From the NCBI GenBank assembly GCA_902573735.1, contig CACGLH010000001.1, forward strand, positions 186,001-250,000: 64,000 nucleotides of DNA, written 5' to 3'. Under the pieces are notes generated by a model that did not search any database, was not told the DNA's origin, and saw nothing but the letters and a program-made list of their open reading frames with translations. Each line of letters opens with the position of its first letter. Position 1 is the first letter of the stretch. Shown one piece after another: positions 42,721 through 51,937 of the stretch. This DNA is from an uncultured Alphaproteobacteria bacterium (lineage in GTDB: Bacteria; Pseudomonadota; Alphaproteobacteria; Rhodobacterales; Rhodobacteraceae). The translations under genes were made by a program, and so were the position numbers.

Positions 42721-44376
42721 ATGTCCGAAATAAAAAGAGAGTCTATTGAATATGATGTAGTTATTGTCGGAGCTGGTCCTGCTGGTTTATCTGCCGCTAT
42801 TAAATTAAAACAATTAGATGCTAATTTACAAGTTGTAGTTTTAGAAAAAGGTTCTGAGGTTGGTTCTCATATAATTTCAGGTGCTGTATTAGATCCTATT
42901 GGGTTAGATAAATTAATCCCAAATTGGAAAGATATGAATTCACCAATTAAAACAAAAGTAAAAGACGACAAATTTTATTTTCTAGGCCCTGCTGGTGGAA
43001 TTCGGATTCCAAATTTTTTGATGCCTCCATTAATGTCAAATCATGGTAATTATATTGTCTCTATGTCAAAAGTTTGTAGATGGCTTGCAGTTCAGGCAGA
43101 ACAATTAGGAGTGGAAATTTTTCCAGGAATGGCTTGTTCTGAACTAATTTATGGTAATTCAAATGAGTTAAAAGGAGTAATAGCTGGTGAATTTGGTAAA
43201 GATACTGATGGAAAACCAGGACCAATGTATGAACCAGGTATGGAAGTTATTGGCAAATATGTCTTCATAGCAGAGGGTGTAAGGGGTTCCTTAGCAAAAA
43301 AAATTATTGCAAATTATAATTTGTCTAAAAATTCGGATTATCCAAAATTTGGAATTGGGATTAAGGAAGTTTGGGAGGTAAAATCTGAAAAGCATAAAGA
43401 AGGTCAAGTCCTTCATACAATGGGATGGCCTCTTGGAAATTCCACTGGTGGAGGATCTTTTTTATATCACGGTAGTGACAATCAGGTTTATATCGGTTTT
43501 GTGGTTCATTTAAATTATAAAAATCCTTATTTATTTCCCTACAAGGAATTCCAAAAATTCAAACATCACCCCTTTATTTGTAATTTACTAGAAGGAGGTA
43601 AAAGAATTGAATATGGAGCTAGAGCAATAAGTGAAGGGGGAATTCAATCTGTACCAAAACTTTCATTTCCTGGTGGAGTTTTAATTGGTTGTTCTGCTGG
43701 TTTTGTTAATGTGCCTAGAATTAAAGGAAATCATAACGCAATTATTTCAGGAATTGCAGCAGCTGAAGCCGCTTACTTTGCTTTGAATAATGGAAGATCA
43801 AACGATTCTCTTGTTGAGTATGAAAATAAGATTATTAGAGGACCTGTATTTCAAGATCTTTCTCCAGTTAGGAATGTAAAACCATTATGGTCTAGGCTTG
43901 GTCTTTTCTTAGGAATAACATTAGGTGCTATTGATATGTGGTTTGCAAGCATATTTGGAAAAAATTTGTTCGGAACATTAAATCATAAGTATCCTGATCA
44001 TAGCAGCCTAGAACCAGCATCAAAATCTAAAGTAATTAATTATCCAAAAGCGGATGGTAAAATAAGTTTTGAACGTCTTGATAATGTAAGTTTTTCAGGT
44101 ACTTCTCATAGTGATGGACAAGAGTGCCATCTAAAATTAAAAGATGATACAGTCCCAATTAAATTTAACTTACCCAATTTTGATGAACCCGCTCAGCGAT
44201 ACTGTCCGGCTGGTGTTTATGAAGTACTTCAAAATAATGAAACATCAAAATCAAAATTTCAAATTAACTATCAAAATTGTGTTCATTGTAAAACATGTGA
44301 TATAAAAGATCCAAGTCAAAATATTACATGGATTACTCCTCAGGGCGGAGAGGGTCCGAATTATTCTACTATGTAA
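42721..44376 (+). CDS. Electron transfer flavoprotein-ubiquinone oxidoreductase
   Basis: Inner-membrane-associated FAD and 4Fe-4S enzyme that passes electrons from ETF, and so from acyl-CoA and other dehydrogenases, to ubiquinone. The FAD site DVVIVGAGPAGLSAAIKL (about 13-30 from this start), the ubiquinone-site region GGIRIPNFLMPPLMSNHGNY, and C-terminal iron-sulfur cysteines (RYCPAGVYEV; YQNCVHCKTCDIKDPSQNI) are clear. I choose the ATG at this position because AGGAGA precedes it; the track's GTG ten codons upstream lacks a good site. 551 residues, normal. etfAB are not in the window. Confidence 0.96.
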   Translation: MSEIKRESIEYDVVIVGAGPAGLSAAIKLKQLDANLQVVVLEKGSEVGSHIISGAVLDPIGLDKLIPNWKDMNSPIKTKVKDDKFYFLGPAGGIRIPNFLMPPLMSNHGNYIVSMSKVCRWLAVQAEQLGVEIFPGMACSELIYGNSNELKGVIAGEFGKDTDGKPGPMYEPGMEVIGKYVFIAEGVRGSLAKKIIANYNLSKNSDYPKFGIGIKEVWEVKSEKHKEGQVLHTMGWPLGNSTGGGSFLYHGSDNQVYIGFVVHLNYKNPYLFPYKEFQKFKHHPFICNLLEGGKRIEYGARAISEGGIQSVPKLSFPGGVLIGCSAGFVNVPRIKGNHNAIISGIAAAEAAYFALNNGRSNDSLVEYENKIIRGPVFQDLSPVRNVKPLWSRLGLFLGITLGAIDMWFASIFGKNLFGTLNHKYPDHSSLEPASKSKVINYPKADGKISFERLDNVSFSGTSHSDGQECHLKLKDDTVPIKFNLPNFDEPAQRYCPAGVYEVLQNNETSKSKFQINYQNCVHCKTCDIKDPSQNITWITPQGGEGPNYSTM

Positions 44377-44420
44377 TTTAATAAAATAAAATTTTCTAGG
44401 TACCTGTAAAAATATTATTA

Positions 44421-46079
44421 ATGAAAATAAGTTCTTTCTTTTTAACATTTGCGTTTATATTGGCTACAATTTCACCCTTGCGTTGTAACTCAATATCAGG
44501 ATCAATACTGGCTTCAAAATATTCTTCATCCATAAATGATTTTAAAAAATCTGCTGAATTTAATTTAGATATCTTAAATTATGGTATTAAAGACTCAGCA
44601 TTTTATAATGATGCACTTCTTTATTTAGTTGCATCGGGAAATTTTAAGGATGCATTTAAATTATCTAAAGAAATGTATGATTTAGATCTAAGATCTCCAG
44701 CTCTTGGTTTAGTTTTGATAATTGAAAAAATTAGTAAGGAAGAACTCAATGAGAGTTTGTCATTAATAGAGTTATTTGATAAAGACCTTCCTCCAGTTTT
44801 AGTCTCTTCTCTAAAGGGATGGATTAATTTAAAACAAGGTAACCTAGAGGACTCATTAGTTGAATTCAATAAATTAAGTGAAAGCAGTTTAAATTTTGAT
44901 CTTGGTGCGTATTATTCATCTATTGCATATTTGCTAGCTTCAAAAGCAGAGAAGGCTTTAGAAATCATAAATAAGAATAATTCTGATTTTAAAATTTTGG
45001 GAAAATTCTACGAAATCTTTAAATCAGAAGTTATGGCCAAGAATGGACAAAATGTAAAAGCTCATAAAAGTTTAAAACAATCTCTTAAGGAATTTTCAAA
45101 TGATATAACTCTAAAAGAGTTATATTACAAAATTAAAGTAAACAAATTATTTAATTATCAAATCTTTAGGAATGAAAATGATGGTATTTCTGATACATTA
45201 CTTCTCTTTGCACAAGGAGAGAGTCGACAAATAAATCAAAAATTAGTTGAAGTTTTTTATTGTCAATTAGCGCATTATTTAAGTAAAAATAATTCTAGAT
45301 ATAAGCTTGAATTAGCCACAGCATTAAATGAATCTGGTTTATTTAAAGAATCTAAAGAAATTTTACTCACTATCTCTAAAGATGATATCTTTTATACTGA
45401 GTCCAGGTTAATTTTGGCTGACTTTATTAATGAAAATTCTTTTGAGAAAGAAGCTATTAATATTTTAAAAGAACTAATTAAAACTCAAGAAAAGAATTTT
45501 GAAATTTACGAACTTTTAGGAAATATTTACAGATATCATGAAAAATTTGATTTAGCCCAAGAAGCTTATTCTGAAGCCATATATTTACTCCAAAATTCAG
45601 AATTTGATAATAACAATTTATGGCTTCTCTATTTTTTTAGAGGTATTGCATTAGAACAATTAAAAAACTACGAGAGATCTAAACAAGATTTAAGAAAATC
45701 TCTTGCAATGATGCCAGATCAACCTCAGGTCTTAAATTATTTAGGCTATATGTTGATAGAGCAAAAAGAGAATTTAGAAGAAGCATTAGGAATGATAAGA
45801 AAAGCAGTTAAAATAAGTCCGCAAAGTGGTTATATCATAGATTCTTTAGCATGGGGACTTTATCAATTAGGAAGATATTCAGAGGCAATAGAACCAATGG
45901 AAAGAGCAATAGAATTGGAACCAGAAGATCCAATAGTTAATGACCACCTTGGTGATATATTATGGAAAGTTGGTAGAAAAAGGGAAGCATATTATCAGTG
46001 GAAAAAAACATTACTTTTTAATCCAACACCAGAGCTGAAATTAGAAATTGAAAAAAAATTAGATACAGGACTACCATAA
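44421..46079 (+). CDS. Exported tetratricopeptide-repeat protein
   Basis: Protein of 552 residues with an N-terminal Sec-type signal (MKISSFFLTFAFILATISPL) followed by helical repeats. Best TPR units are near residues 360-550, for example EIYELLGNIYRYHEKFDLA, NYLGYMLIEQKENLEEALG, YIIDSLAWGLYQLGRYSEA and IVNDHLGDILWKVGRKREA. The residue after the signal is RC, which is not a good lipobox, so I do not call it a lipoprotein. Probably periplasmic and used for protein contacts. It sits between ETF-QO and ispE, a usual alphaproteobacterial order. Confidence 0.87.
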   Translation: MKISSFFLTFAFILATISPLRCNSISGSILASKYSSSINDFKKSAEFNLDILNYGIKDSAFYNDALLYLVASGNFKDAFKLSKEMYDLDLRSPALGLVLIIEKISKEELNESLSLIELFDKDLPPVLVSSLKGWINLKQGNLEDSLVEFNKLSESSLNFDLGAYYSSIAYLLASKAEKALEIINKNNSDFKILGKFYEIFKSEVMAKNGQNVKAHKSLKQSLKEFSNDITLKELYYKIKVNKLFNYQIFRNENDGISDTLLLFAQGESRQINQKLVEVFYCQLAHYLSKNNSRYKLELATALNESGLFKESKEILLTISKDDIFYTESRLILADFINENSFEKEAINILKELIKTQEKNFEIYELLGNIYRYHEKFDLAQEAYSEAIYLLQNSEFDNNNLWLLYFFRGIALEQLKNYERSKQDLRKSLAMMPDQPQVLNYLGYMLIEQKENLEEALGMIRKAVKISPQSGYIIDSLAWGLYQLGRYSEAIEPMERAIELEPEDPIVNDHLGDILWKVGRKREAYYQWKKTLLFNPTPELKLEIEKKLDTGLP

Positions 46080-46098
46080 TAGTCTTATTTGATTTTAT

Positions 46099-46944
46099 AT
46101 GAATTATATTAAATTACATTCCATATCTAGAGTTAAAGTAAATCTTTATTTACATGTTACTGGGAAAAGAAAAGATGGATACCATAATCTTGATAGCTTA
46201 GTTGCCTTTCCTAATATTGGTGACAAAATAGAAATTTATCCATCTAAAAATATTAATCTCACAATAAAGGGTAGACTTAAAAAAGAGCTTCCTACAAAAG
46301 AAAACTTAATTTTAAAAGCCTCTAAATTATTTAAAAATAAAAAAATGGGTGCTGATATTCACTTGAATAAAAATATACCTATTTCTGCAGGATTAGGCGG
46401 TGGTTCTTCAAATGCTGCAGTTGTTTTAAAATTACTTTCTAAACTTTGGAATGTACCATTGCCATCTATTAAGGATATAGTCTTACTAGGTGCAGATATT
46501 CCAGTATGTATGGATTGGCGATTACAAAGAATGCAGGGTATTGGAGATAATACATCATTCATTTCTTTCCAAGGCCATTTATGGATTCTATTATTAAATA
46601 ATGGTGACAAAACACCAACAAATTTAATATTTAAGGATCTTTCACAGAATAACTTTTCAGATGTAATTAATATACCCAAATTTAATGATGCTAGTTCTTT
46701 AATAAAGTTTTTGAAATCTACAAGAAATGATTTAGAAAAAGTGGCAATTAAAAAGTTTCCTTCTATTAAGATCCTTCTAAATCATTTTGAAATGACGAGT
46801 GGCTGTCTTATTTCAAGAATGTCAGGGTCTGGATCTACTTGCTTTGGATTATATGAAAAGAAATCTGAAGCTGTAAAAGCTAAAAATTTCCTTTTACAAA
46901 AATTTCCAAAATCTTGGATAAAAGTTGCAAAAATTTTATCATGA
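46099..46944 (+). CDS. ispE: 4-diphosphocytidyl-2-C-methylerythritol kinase
   Basis: GHMP-fold kinase of the MEP isoprenoid pathway. Signs: RVKVNLYLHVTGKRKDGYHNL (about 11-31), the ATP loop PISAGLGGGSSNAAVVL (about 94-110), and SRMSGSGSTCFGLY (about 238-251). Length of 281 residues is normal. ispH is also in this window, but other MEP genes are not. The last six bases overlap the convergent polyprenyl synthase gene, whose product uses the pathway's end products. Confidence 0.95.
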   Translation: MNYIKLHSISRVKVNLYLHVTGKRKDGYHNLDSLVAFPNIGDKIEIYPSKNINLTIKGRLKKELPTKENLILKASKLFKNKKMGADIHLNKNIPISAGLGGGSSNAAVVLKLLSKLWNVPLPSIKDIVLLGADIPVCMDWRLQRMQGIGDNTSFISFQGHLWILLLNNGDKTPTNLIFKDLSQNNFSDVINIPKFNDASSLIKFLKSTRNDLEKVAIKKFPSIKILLNHFEMTSGCLISRMSGSGSTCFGLYEKKSEAVKAKNFLLQKFPKSWIKVAKILS

Positions 46945-47928
46945 TGATCTTGAAATTATACTATCAGCAAGTTCTCGAAGTAAACTTGTAATAGTGTTTT
47001 GTGGAATTTTTTGAATTTCTTCTTTTGCTTTTTTTGACCATCTTATAGCCTCTATTTTTGTTTTTTTTAAGGCATTATTATTATCTAAAATTTCTAAAAT
47101 TAATTTTAAGTCATTTTTTGTCTTTTGCTTCTTTTTGAAAAGTTTCTCAATTTTTTCTTTTTCAGAATTAGTACCTTCATTAAGAGTTATTATGATTGGA
47201 TAGGTTAATTTTGAGTTAAAAAAATCATTTCCTATTAACTTTCCCATAATTTTTTTATGGCCCATATAATCTAGATAATCGTCAATAAGTTGAAAACAAA
47301 TTCCAATCGATTTTCCATATGACTTAAAACTTTTTATTTGATTTAAATTGCTTGTAGCTATCATAGCACCAGTTTCACATGCAGCAGAAAAAAGTTCAGC
47401 AGTTTTTCCTTCAATAATTTTGAAATAAGTTTTTAAGTCAATATTGATATTTTTAATATTTGTAAGTTGTAAAACTTCGCTTTCAGCAATTAAAGCAGCG
47501 GCATTTGATAAAATTTCTAAAACACTTAGTGATTTAGTTGCGACCATTAATTGAAAAGCTCTAGAAAATAAAAAGTCACCAACTAAAATTGAAGATTTGT
47601 TATCCCAAAGTATATTTGCTGTTTTTTCTCCTCTACGTGTTGAACTTTCATCTACTACGTCATCATGTAATAATGTAGCAGTATGAATAAATTCAATAGT
47701 TGCAGCTAAAAGTATATGTTTATCTAATTTATAATTTAATGCCTCAGCAGTAGCAATACATAATAGAGGTCTTATTTTTTTTCCTCCTGACTCAAATATA
47801 TGTTTTGTAATTTCAGGTATTCTAGGAGCACTATCTGATTCCATCATTTTTGAAAATAATTGATCCATTAAACCTAGCTTGTGGCTAAGTAATTTTTGTA
47901 ATTTCAATATTGGATCATTTTGAGACAT
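46939..47928 (-). CDS. ispB: Polyprenyl (octaprenyl/decaprenyl) diphosphate synthase
   Basis: Trans-prenyltransferase that builds the side chain of ubiquinone. First aspartate-rich motif LLHDDVVDESSTRRG (about 90-104) and second LIDDYLDYMGHKKIMGK (about 217-233) are complete. Length of 329 residues suits long-chain synthases of the IspB/DPS type; exact chain length cannot be read. It is convergent with ispE and divergent from the TrmN6-like gene. Confidence 0.92.
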   Translation of the reverse strand: MSQNDPILKLQKLLSHKLGLMDQLFSKMMESDSAPRIPEITKHIFESGGKKIRPLLCIATAEALNYKLDKHILLAATIEFIHTATLLHDDVVDESSTRRGEKTANILWDNKSSILVGDFLFSRAFQLMVATKSLSVLEILSNAAALIAESEVLQLTNIKNINIDLKTYFKIIEGKTAELFSAACETGAMIATSNLNQIKSFKSYGKSIGICFQLIDDYLDYMGHKKIMGKLIGNDFFNSKLTYPIIITLNEGTNSEKEKIEKLFKKKQKTKNDLKLILEILDNNNALKKTKIEAIRWSKKAKEEIQKIPQNTITSLLRELADSIISRSS

Positions 47929-48067
47929 AACAACTATACTTCGATTTTAATAGAATACAGGATTTAAATAAGTACTTAATTTTTATTTACTATTAACAAT
48001 TTTTGTAAAAAATTTTAATACAATATTCAATTAGTATATATTAATTTAAAAAAATTAAATAAATTCT

Positions 48068-48826
48068 ATGGACAATCAAATTACTGATATAACAAAAGAT
48101 TTATTTTTGGGTGGAAAATTATCGTTACTACAACCAAAAAAAGGTTTTAGAGCAGGGTTAGACTCAGTTTTATTAGCAGCGGCAGTAAATGCAAAATCTG
48201 GAGAAAAAGTTTTTGAAATTGGATCAGGAGTTGGAACAGTTTTATTTTGTTTGATGAGTAGAATTTCGGGTCTTAAGGCAACCGCCATTGAAATCATGAA
48301 TGAATATTATTCTCTTTCTTTAATAAATGCTAAGCAAAATAATTTTAAAGCAAATTTAATTTTAGGAGATTTTCTGAAAGATCAAAAATTAAAGCAAGAA
48401 AGTTTTGACCAAATTTTTTTTAATCCACCATATTACCCAATTCATAATTATAAAATTTCTGGTAATAAATTACTTGAAATTGCACATATTGAGTATCCTG
48501 GAATTTTAAAAAAATTGCTTTCTTATGCGTTAAAAAGATGTAAACCGTATGGTTATATAACATTAATTCATCGTCCTGCTAGACTTCCAGAAATTTTATC
48601 TATTTTAACAGATGGATCAGGTGATATAAAAATCCAACCAATTACAAGTTCTCACTCTAAAATTTCATCTAGAGTAATTATAAGAGCAAGAAAGTCAGCA
48701 AAAGGAGAGACTAAACTTTTTAATCCTATATCTCTTTATAAAAATTCAGACAAATCGGGGTTAAAAAAACAATATACCTCTAAAATCCAGGAAGTTTTAA
48801 AAAATGGTAATGCTTTAAATTTTTAA
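48068..48826 (+). CDS. SAM-dependent methyltransferase, TrmN6-like
   Basis: Class I methyltransferase of 252 residues resembling tRNA1(Val) adenine-37 N6-methyltransferase. The opening FLGGKLSLLQPKKGFRAGLDSVLLAAAV is typical of this group, the SAM motif is VFEIGSGVGTVLFCL (about 44-58), and the catalytic NPPY for amino-group methylation is in FFNPPYYPIHN (about 118-128). The exact tRNA target is inferred. It stands next to ispB in other alphaproteobacteria as well. Confidence 0.87.
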   Translation: MDNQITDITKDLFLGGKLSLLQPKKGFRAGLDSVLLAAAVNAKSGEKVFEIGSGVGTVLFCLMSRISGLKATAIEIMNEYYSLSLINAKQNNFKANLILGDFLKDQKLKQESFDQIFFNPPYYPIHNYKISGNKLLEIAHIEYPGILKKLLSYALKRCKPYGYITLIHRPARLPEILSILTDGSGDIKIQPITSSHSKISSRVIIRARKSAKGETKLFNPISLYKNSDKSGLKKQYTSKIQEVLKNGNALNF

Positions 48827-48833
48827 AAAATAT

Positions 48834-48861
48834 TTGCAACAACATTTATTTAGTGTATCTT
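48834..48861 (+). promoter_or_regulatory. putative sigma-70 promoter of the DUF465 gene
   Basis: TTGCAA and TATCTT with a 16-base spacer. It lies over the GTG that the ORF track uses as start, and thus supports the downstream ATG at 48907. Confidence 0.45.
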
Positions 48862-48906
48862 GTAAATGTACAAGGTTTTGGGGGATCACAAACTAAGGAG
48901 AATCCA

Positions 48907-49077
48907 ATGACTTTGGAAACTTACGTAGCTGAGCTGAAGAAAAAACATGCTAAATTGTCTCTAGATGTAGATAATGAACAAAAAAAGCAATTTCCTGATA
49001 TGATGCTACTTTCAATTTTAAAAAAAGAAAAATTAATTATTAAAGAAAAATTAGTTCAAAAAGCTAGATTACTCTAA
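48907..49077 (+). CDS. DUF465 (YdcH-like) protein
   Basis: Small charged helical protein of about 56 residues, DUF465/YdcH family, function unknown. MTLETYVAELKKKHAKLSLDVDNEQ and ILKKEKLIIKEKL are typical of the family's helical hairpin. I reject the track's 74-residue version: AAGGAG stands directly before this ATG, and the extra 18 codons run through the promoter. The last 14 bases overlap the convergent GATase gene. Confidence 0.85.
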   Translation: MTLETYVAELKKKHAKLSLDVDNEQKKQFPDMMLLSILKKEKLIIKEKLVQKARLL

Positions 49078-49783
49078 GAGCTGAAAGTAGTGGTTTAAAA
49101 ATTTTTTGATTATCAGTTTTTTCAGTTAAGCTATCTAAAGCTTTATTACCTACTTTGTTTGGTATTGTTTGTCCTATTCTTCTTTTTATAATCATTTCTA
49201 AACAATCCTTTTTAAATTCGGGATGACTTTGAATAGATATTGCAATTGGTTTTTCTAAATTGTCATAACACAAGATAGAATTTGGGCAAAAACTAGATCC
49301 ATAAATACGAAATGCGTTTTCAGGTTTAATTACAACTTGGTCTTGGTGGCTGGCATACCCAAAAAAATAATCTCCTATAATTTTTGACCATTTTGGATTC
49401 AATTTTCTTTCATATCTATGTACCCCAACTCCCCATCCTTTACTTGATTTTTCTACTTTTCCACCCAAAGCCTCAGCAATAACTTGGTGTCCAAAACATA
49501 TACCAATAAGAGGAGTTTTTAATTTATAGATTTTTTTTATCAGATTTTTTAATTTACTAATCCAGGGAACATTTTCGTATACTCCGTATGATGAACCAGT
49601 TATTAGCCATAAATCTGTATTATCAAGATTTTTTGGAAAGTCCTTATTTATCAAGTCATAGGTTTTTATTTCAAAATTTAAATTTGATTGTTTGAGTAAG
49701 TCATTAAACATTTTTGGATAATCCCCAAATTTATTTTCTAAATTTTGAGGCAACTTTCCTGTTTCTAATATCGATACTTTCAA
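49064..49783 (-). CDS. Class I glutamine amidotransferase-like protein
   Basis: Stand-alone class I glutamine amidotransferase domain of 239 residues, similar to the GMP synthase-like (YfeJ-type) group. The nucleophile elbow is GICFGHQVIAEALGG (cysteine near residue 94), and QSHPEFKKD near residue 179 supplies the histidine and glutamate. The acceptor enzyme or substrate is unknown; gamma-glutamyl peptide hydrolysis is another option. It is 27 bases after tlpA on the same strand, and its 3' end overlaps DUF465. Confidence 0.85.
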   Translation of the reverse strand: MKVSILETGKLPQNLENKFGDYPKMFNDLLKQSNLNFEIKTYDLINKDFPKNLDNTDLWLITGSSYGVYENVPWISKLKNLIKKIYKLKTPLIGICFGHQVIAEALGGKVEKSSKGWGVGVHRYERKLNPKWSKIIGDYFFGYASHQDQVVIKPENAFRIYGSSFCPNSILCYDNLEKPIAISIQSHPEFKKDCLEMIIKRRIGQTIPNKVGNKALDSLTEKTDNQKIFKPLLSALRVI

Positions 49784-49810
49784 AACTTTATCCCATTTAG
49801 TTTTTAACCT

Positions 49811-50359
49811 TTAAGATACTTTTTCAACTAACTCTATAAATAAATCCTGAACTTCTTTTTTTGACCAATCAATTGGACCAATTAATTGGCCTATATTTCT
49901 CTTTTCTTTTGATATAATTACTGAGAAAGGTAAGCCAATTACACCCAGCTCTAAAGCTAATTTTCCTTTAGGATCTCTATAATTTTCTAAATTCGAGAGG
50001 TTATATCTTTTAAAAAAAGCTAAAATCTTTTTAGGATTATTTCTACCAGTTGCTACTGTAACTATCTTAAGTTTTTTCGTATCAAATTTAGATTGCAGTT
50101 TATTTAAAGATGGCATTTCTTTCGTGCAAGGACTACACCAAGTTGCCCAAAAATTTATCAACAGTATATCGGTATTTTTATTAAGAATGTCTATTTCATT
50201 ATCATTAATATCTAATACGTTCAAATTTTTAAGTTGTTGAGAATTTTCATGAAAAAAGAACTTATTAACTTCGTTTTTTTCAGCAAAAGAGATATTTGCA
50301 AAAAACGTCATCAAAGCGTATAAAAAAAAGAAACATCCAATTCGCATATTTAATAACAA
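49811..50359 (-). CDS. tlpA: TlpA-like thiol:disulfide oxidoreductase
   Basis: Periplasmic thioredoxin-fold protein of 182 residues with a signal or anchor (IGCFFFLYALMTFFANISFA, about 7-26). The active site is FWATWCSPCTKEMPSL (about 70-85), with the redox pair C-S-P-C, and the cis-proline segment is VIGLPFSVI. Likely a reductant for cytochrome maturation or copper-site assembly, by homology. The TlpA-argH divergent pair is known from other alphaproteobacteria. Confidence 0.88.
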   Translation of the reverse strand: MLLNMRIGCFFFLYALMTFFANISFAEKNEVNKFFFHENSQQLKNLNVLDINDNEIDILNKNTDILLINFWATWCSPCTKEMPSLNKLQSKFDTKKLKIVTVATGRNNPKKILAFFKRYNLSNLENYRDPKGKLALELGVIGLPFSVIISKEKRNIGQLIGPIDWSKKEVQDLFIELVEKVS

Positions 50360-50387
50360 ATACTTTCAAAAATAGTTAGAGGCGGAA

Positions 50388-51788
50388 ATGTCAAACAAAA
50401 AATCTCATGATACAAATTTAATGTGGGGAGGACGATTTTCAAGTCCACAGGATAATATTATGGAGGCTATTAATTCTTCGATAGATGTGGATCATCGTAT
50501 GGTTCTTCAAGATATTGAAGGTTCTATTGCTCATGTGAATATGCTTAAATTTCAAAAAATAATATCAACAAAAATTTGTGATAATATCATTAAAGGTCTC
50601 ATAGTAATTCAAGATGAAGTAATTAACGGTAAGTTTATTTATGATAGGAAATTTGAAGACATTCATATGAATGTTGAAAAAAAATTATATGACATAATTG
50701 GAGGCGATGCTGGATATTTGCACATTGCAAGATCTAGGAATGATCAAGTAGTAACTGATTTTAAAATGTGGGTTAGAGACTCTATACAAAATTTAGTTTC
50801 AAAAATTTCTGCAAATATGAAAACTTTTTTAATGATTGCAGATAATAATTTTAATACTTTAATGCCTGGATTTACTCATTTACAAACTGCGCAGCCAATC
50901 ACATTTGGCCATCATATTTTGGCTTATATAGAAATGCTTGATAGGGATAAGAATCGGTTTATTGAAGCAAAAAATAGGTTAAATGAATGTCCATTAGGCT
51001 CTGCTGCTTTAGCCGGAACTTCTTATCCAATTGATCGCTTTTTTACATCTGAAAAACTTGGTTTTGATAAACCAACCTCTAATAGTATTGATGCTGTTTC
51101 TGATAGAGATTTTGTACTTGATTTTCTATCTGCATCTTCAATTTGTGCAACGCATTTGAGTCGTTTTGCAGAAGAACTAGTAATATGGGCAAGTGATGGT
51201 TTTGCTTTTATTGAGATATCAGATAGTTTTTCAACTGGATCATCCATTATGCCACAAAAAAGAAATCCAGATGCTGCAGAATTAATTAGAGCTAAAGTTT
51301 CAAATATAACAGGGTCTTTATTTTCAATGTTCACTATACTAAAGGGTTTGCCATTAGCTTATTCTAAAGATTTACAAGAGGATAAAGAGCTAGTTTTTAG
51401 ATCATATGATAATCTATCGCTTATGCTTGAAGTAATGAATAAAATGATGAAAGAAATAACTATTAACAAAGATAACCTTAGAAAAATGACTTCATCTTAT
51501 TTTATAACTGCGACTGATTTAGCAGATTATCTAGTAAAGCACTATGATTATAGTTTCAGAAAATCACATCAAATTGTTGGGAAATTAGTGCTTAAGGCGG
51601 AAAAGCTTGATTGTGATTTAAAAGACCTTAAGTTATCTGAATTTAAAAAAATAGATCCAAATATTGATGATAGTGTTTATAAGATTCTTTCAATTGAAAA
51701 TTCAGTTGATATGAGAACATCATATGGTGGGACATCTCCATCAGAGGTAAAAAAGAGAGTAAAAGAATGGAAAAAAAAATTAAAATAA
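50388..51788 (+). CDS. argH: Argininosuccinate lyase
   Basis: Splits argininosuccinate to arginine and fumarate. The fumarase/aspartase-superfamily signature GSSIMPQKRNPDAAE (about 283-297) is intact, with HIARSRNDQVVTDFKMWVRD (about 112-131) and GFTHLQTAQPITFGHH (about 162-177). Length of 466 residues is normal. Its last 22 bases overlap a short lipoprotein gene in another frame. Confidence 0.97.
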   Translation: MSNKKSHDTNLMWGGRFSSPQDNIMEAINSSIDVDHRMVLQDIEGSIAHVNMLKFQKIISTKICDNIIKGLIVIQDEVINGKFIYDRKFEDIHMNVEKKLYDIIGGDAGYLHIARSRNDQVVTDFKMWVRDSIQNLVSKISANMKTFLMIADNNFNTLMPGFTHLQTAQPITFGHHILAYIEMLDRDKNRFIEAKNRLNECPLGSAALAGTSYPIDRFFTSEKLGFDKPTSNSIDAVSDRDFVLDFLSASSICATHLSRFAEELVIWASDGFAFIEISDSFSTGSSIMPQKRNPDAAELIRAKVSNITGSLFSMFTILKGLPLAYSKDLQEDKELVFRSYDNLSLMLEVMNKMMKEITINKDNLRKMTSSYFITATDLADYLVKHYDYSFRKSHQIVGKLVLKAEKLDCDLKDLKLSEFKKIDPNIDDSVYKILSIENSVDMRTSYGGTSPSEVKKRVKEWKKKLK

Positions 51789-51892
51789 GTATTCAATTTA
51801 TATGTTTAATTACACTTAGCTTTTTATTAGGATGTGGTGTTAAGGGTGATCCACAGGAACCTTTGATTGGATCAACACATAGTAAAAAATAA
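51767..51892 (+). CDS. Short lipoprotein, LptM-like
   Basis: Forty-one-residue ORF too short for the track: MEKKIKISIQFICLITLSFLLGCGVKGDP and a short polar tail. It has a basic N-terminus, hydrophobic core and the lipobox LLGC, then GVKGDP, close to the C-G-x-K-G-P/D-L pattern of LptM/YifL lipoproteins, which help LptD mature at the outer membrane. A similar tiny lipoprotein between argH and lysA is known in proteobacteria. It starts inside argH, so it is co-transcribed. Lgt, encoded in this window, would modify the cysteine. Confidence 0.82.
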   Translation: MEKKIKISIQFICLITLSFLLGCGVKGDPQEPLIGSTHSKK

Positions 51893-51937
51893 AGAAATTT
51901 TTAATTCCAAATATTAACAATATTAAAACAAAAAATT

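Noticed and set aside
44421-44500. Lipoprotein reading of the TPR protein N-terminus
   Set aside because: The residues before the cysteine (SPLR) do not fit a lipobox, so a normal Sec signal is more likely.
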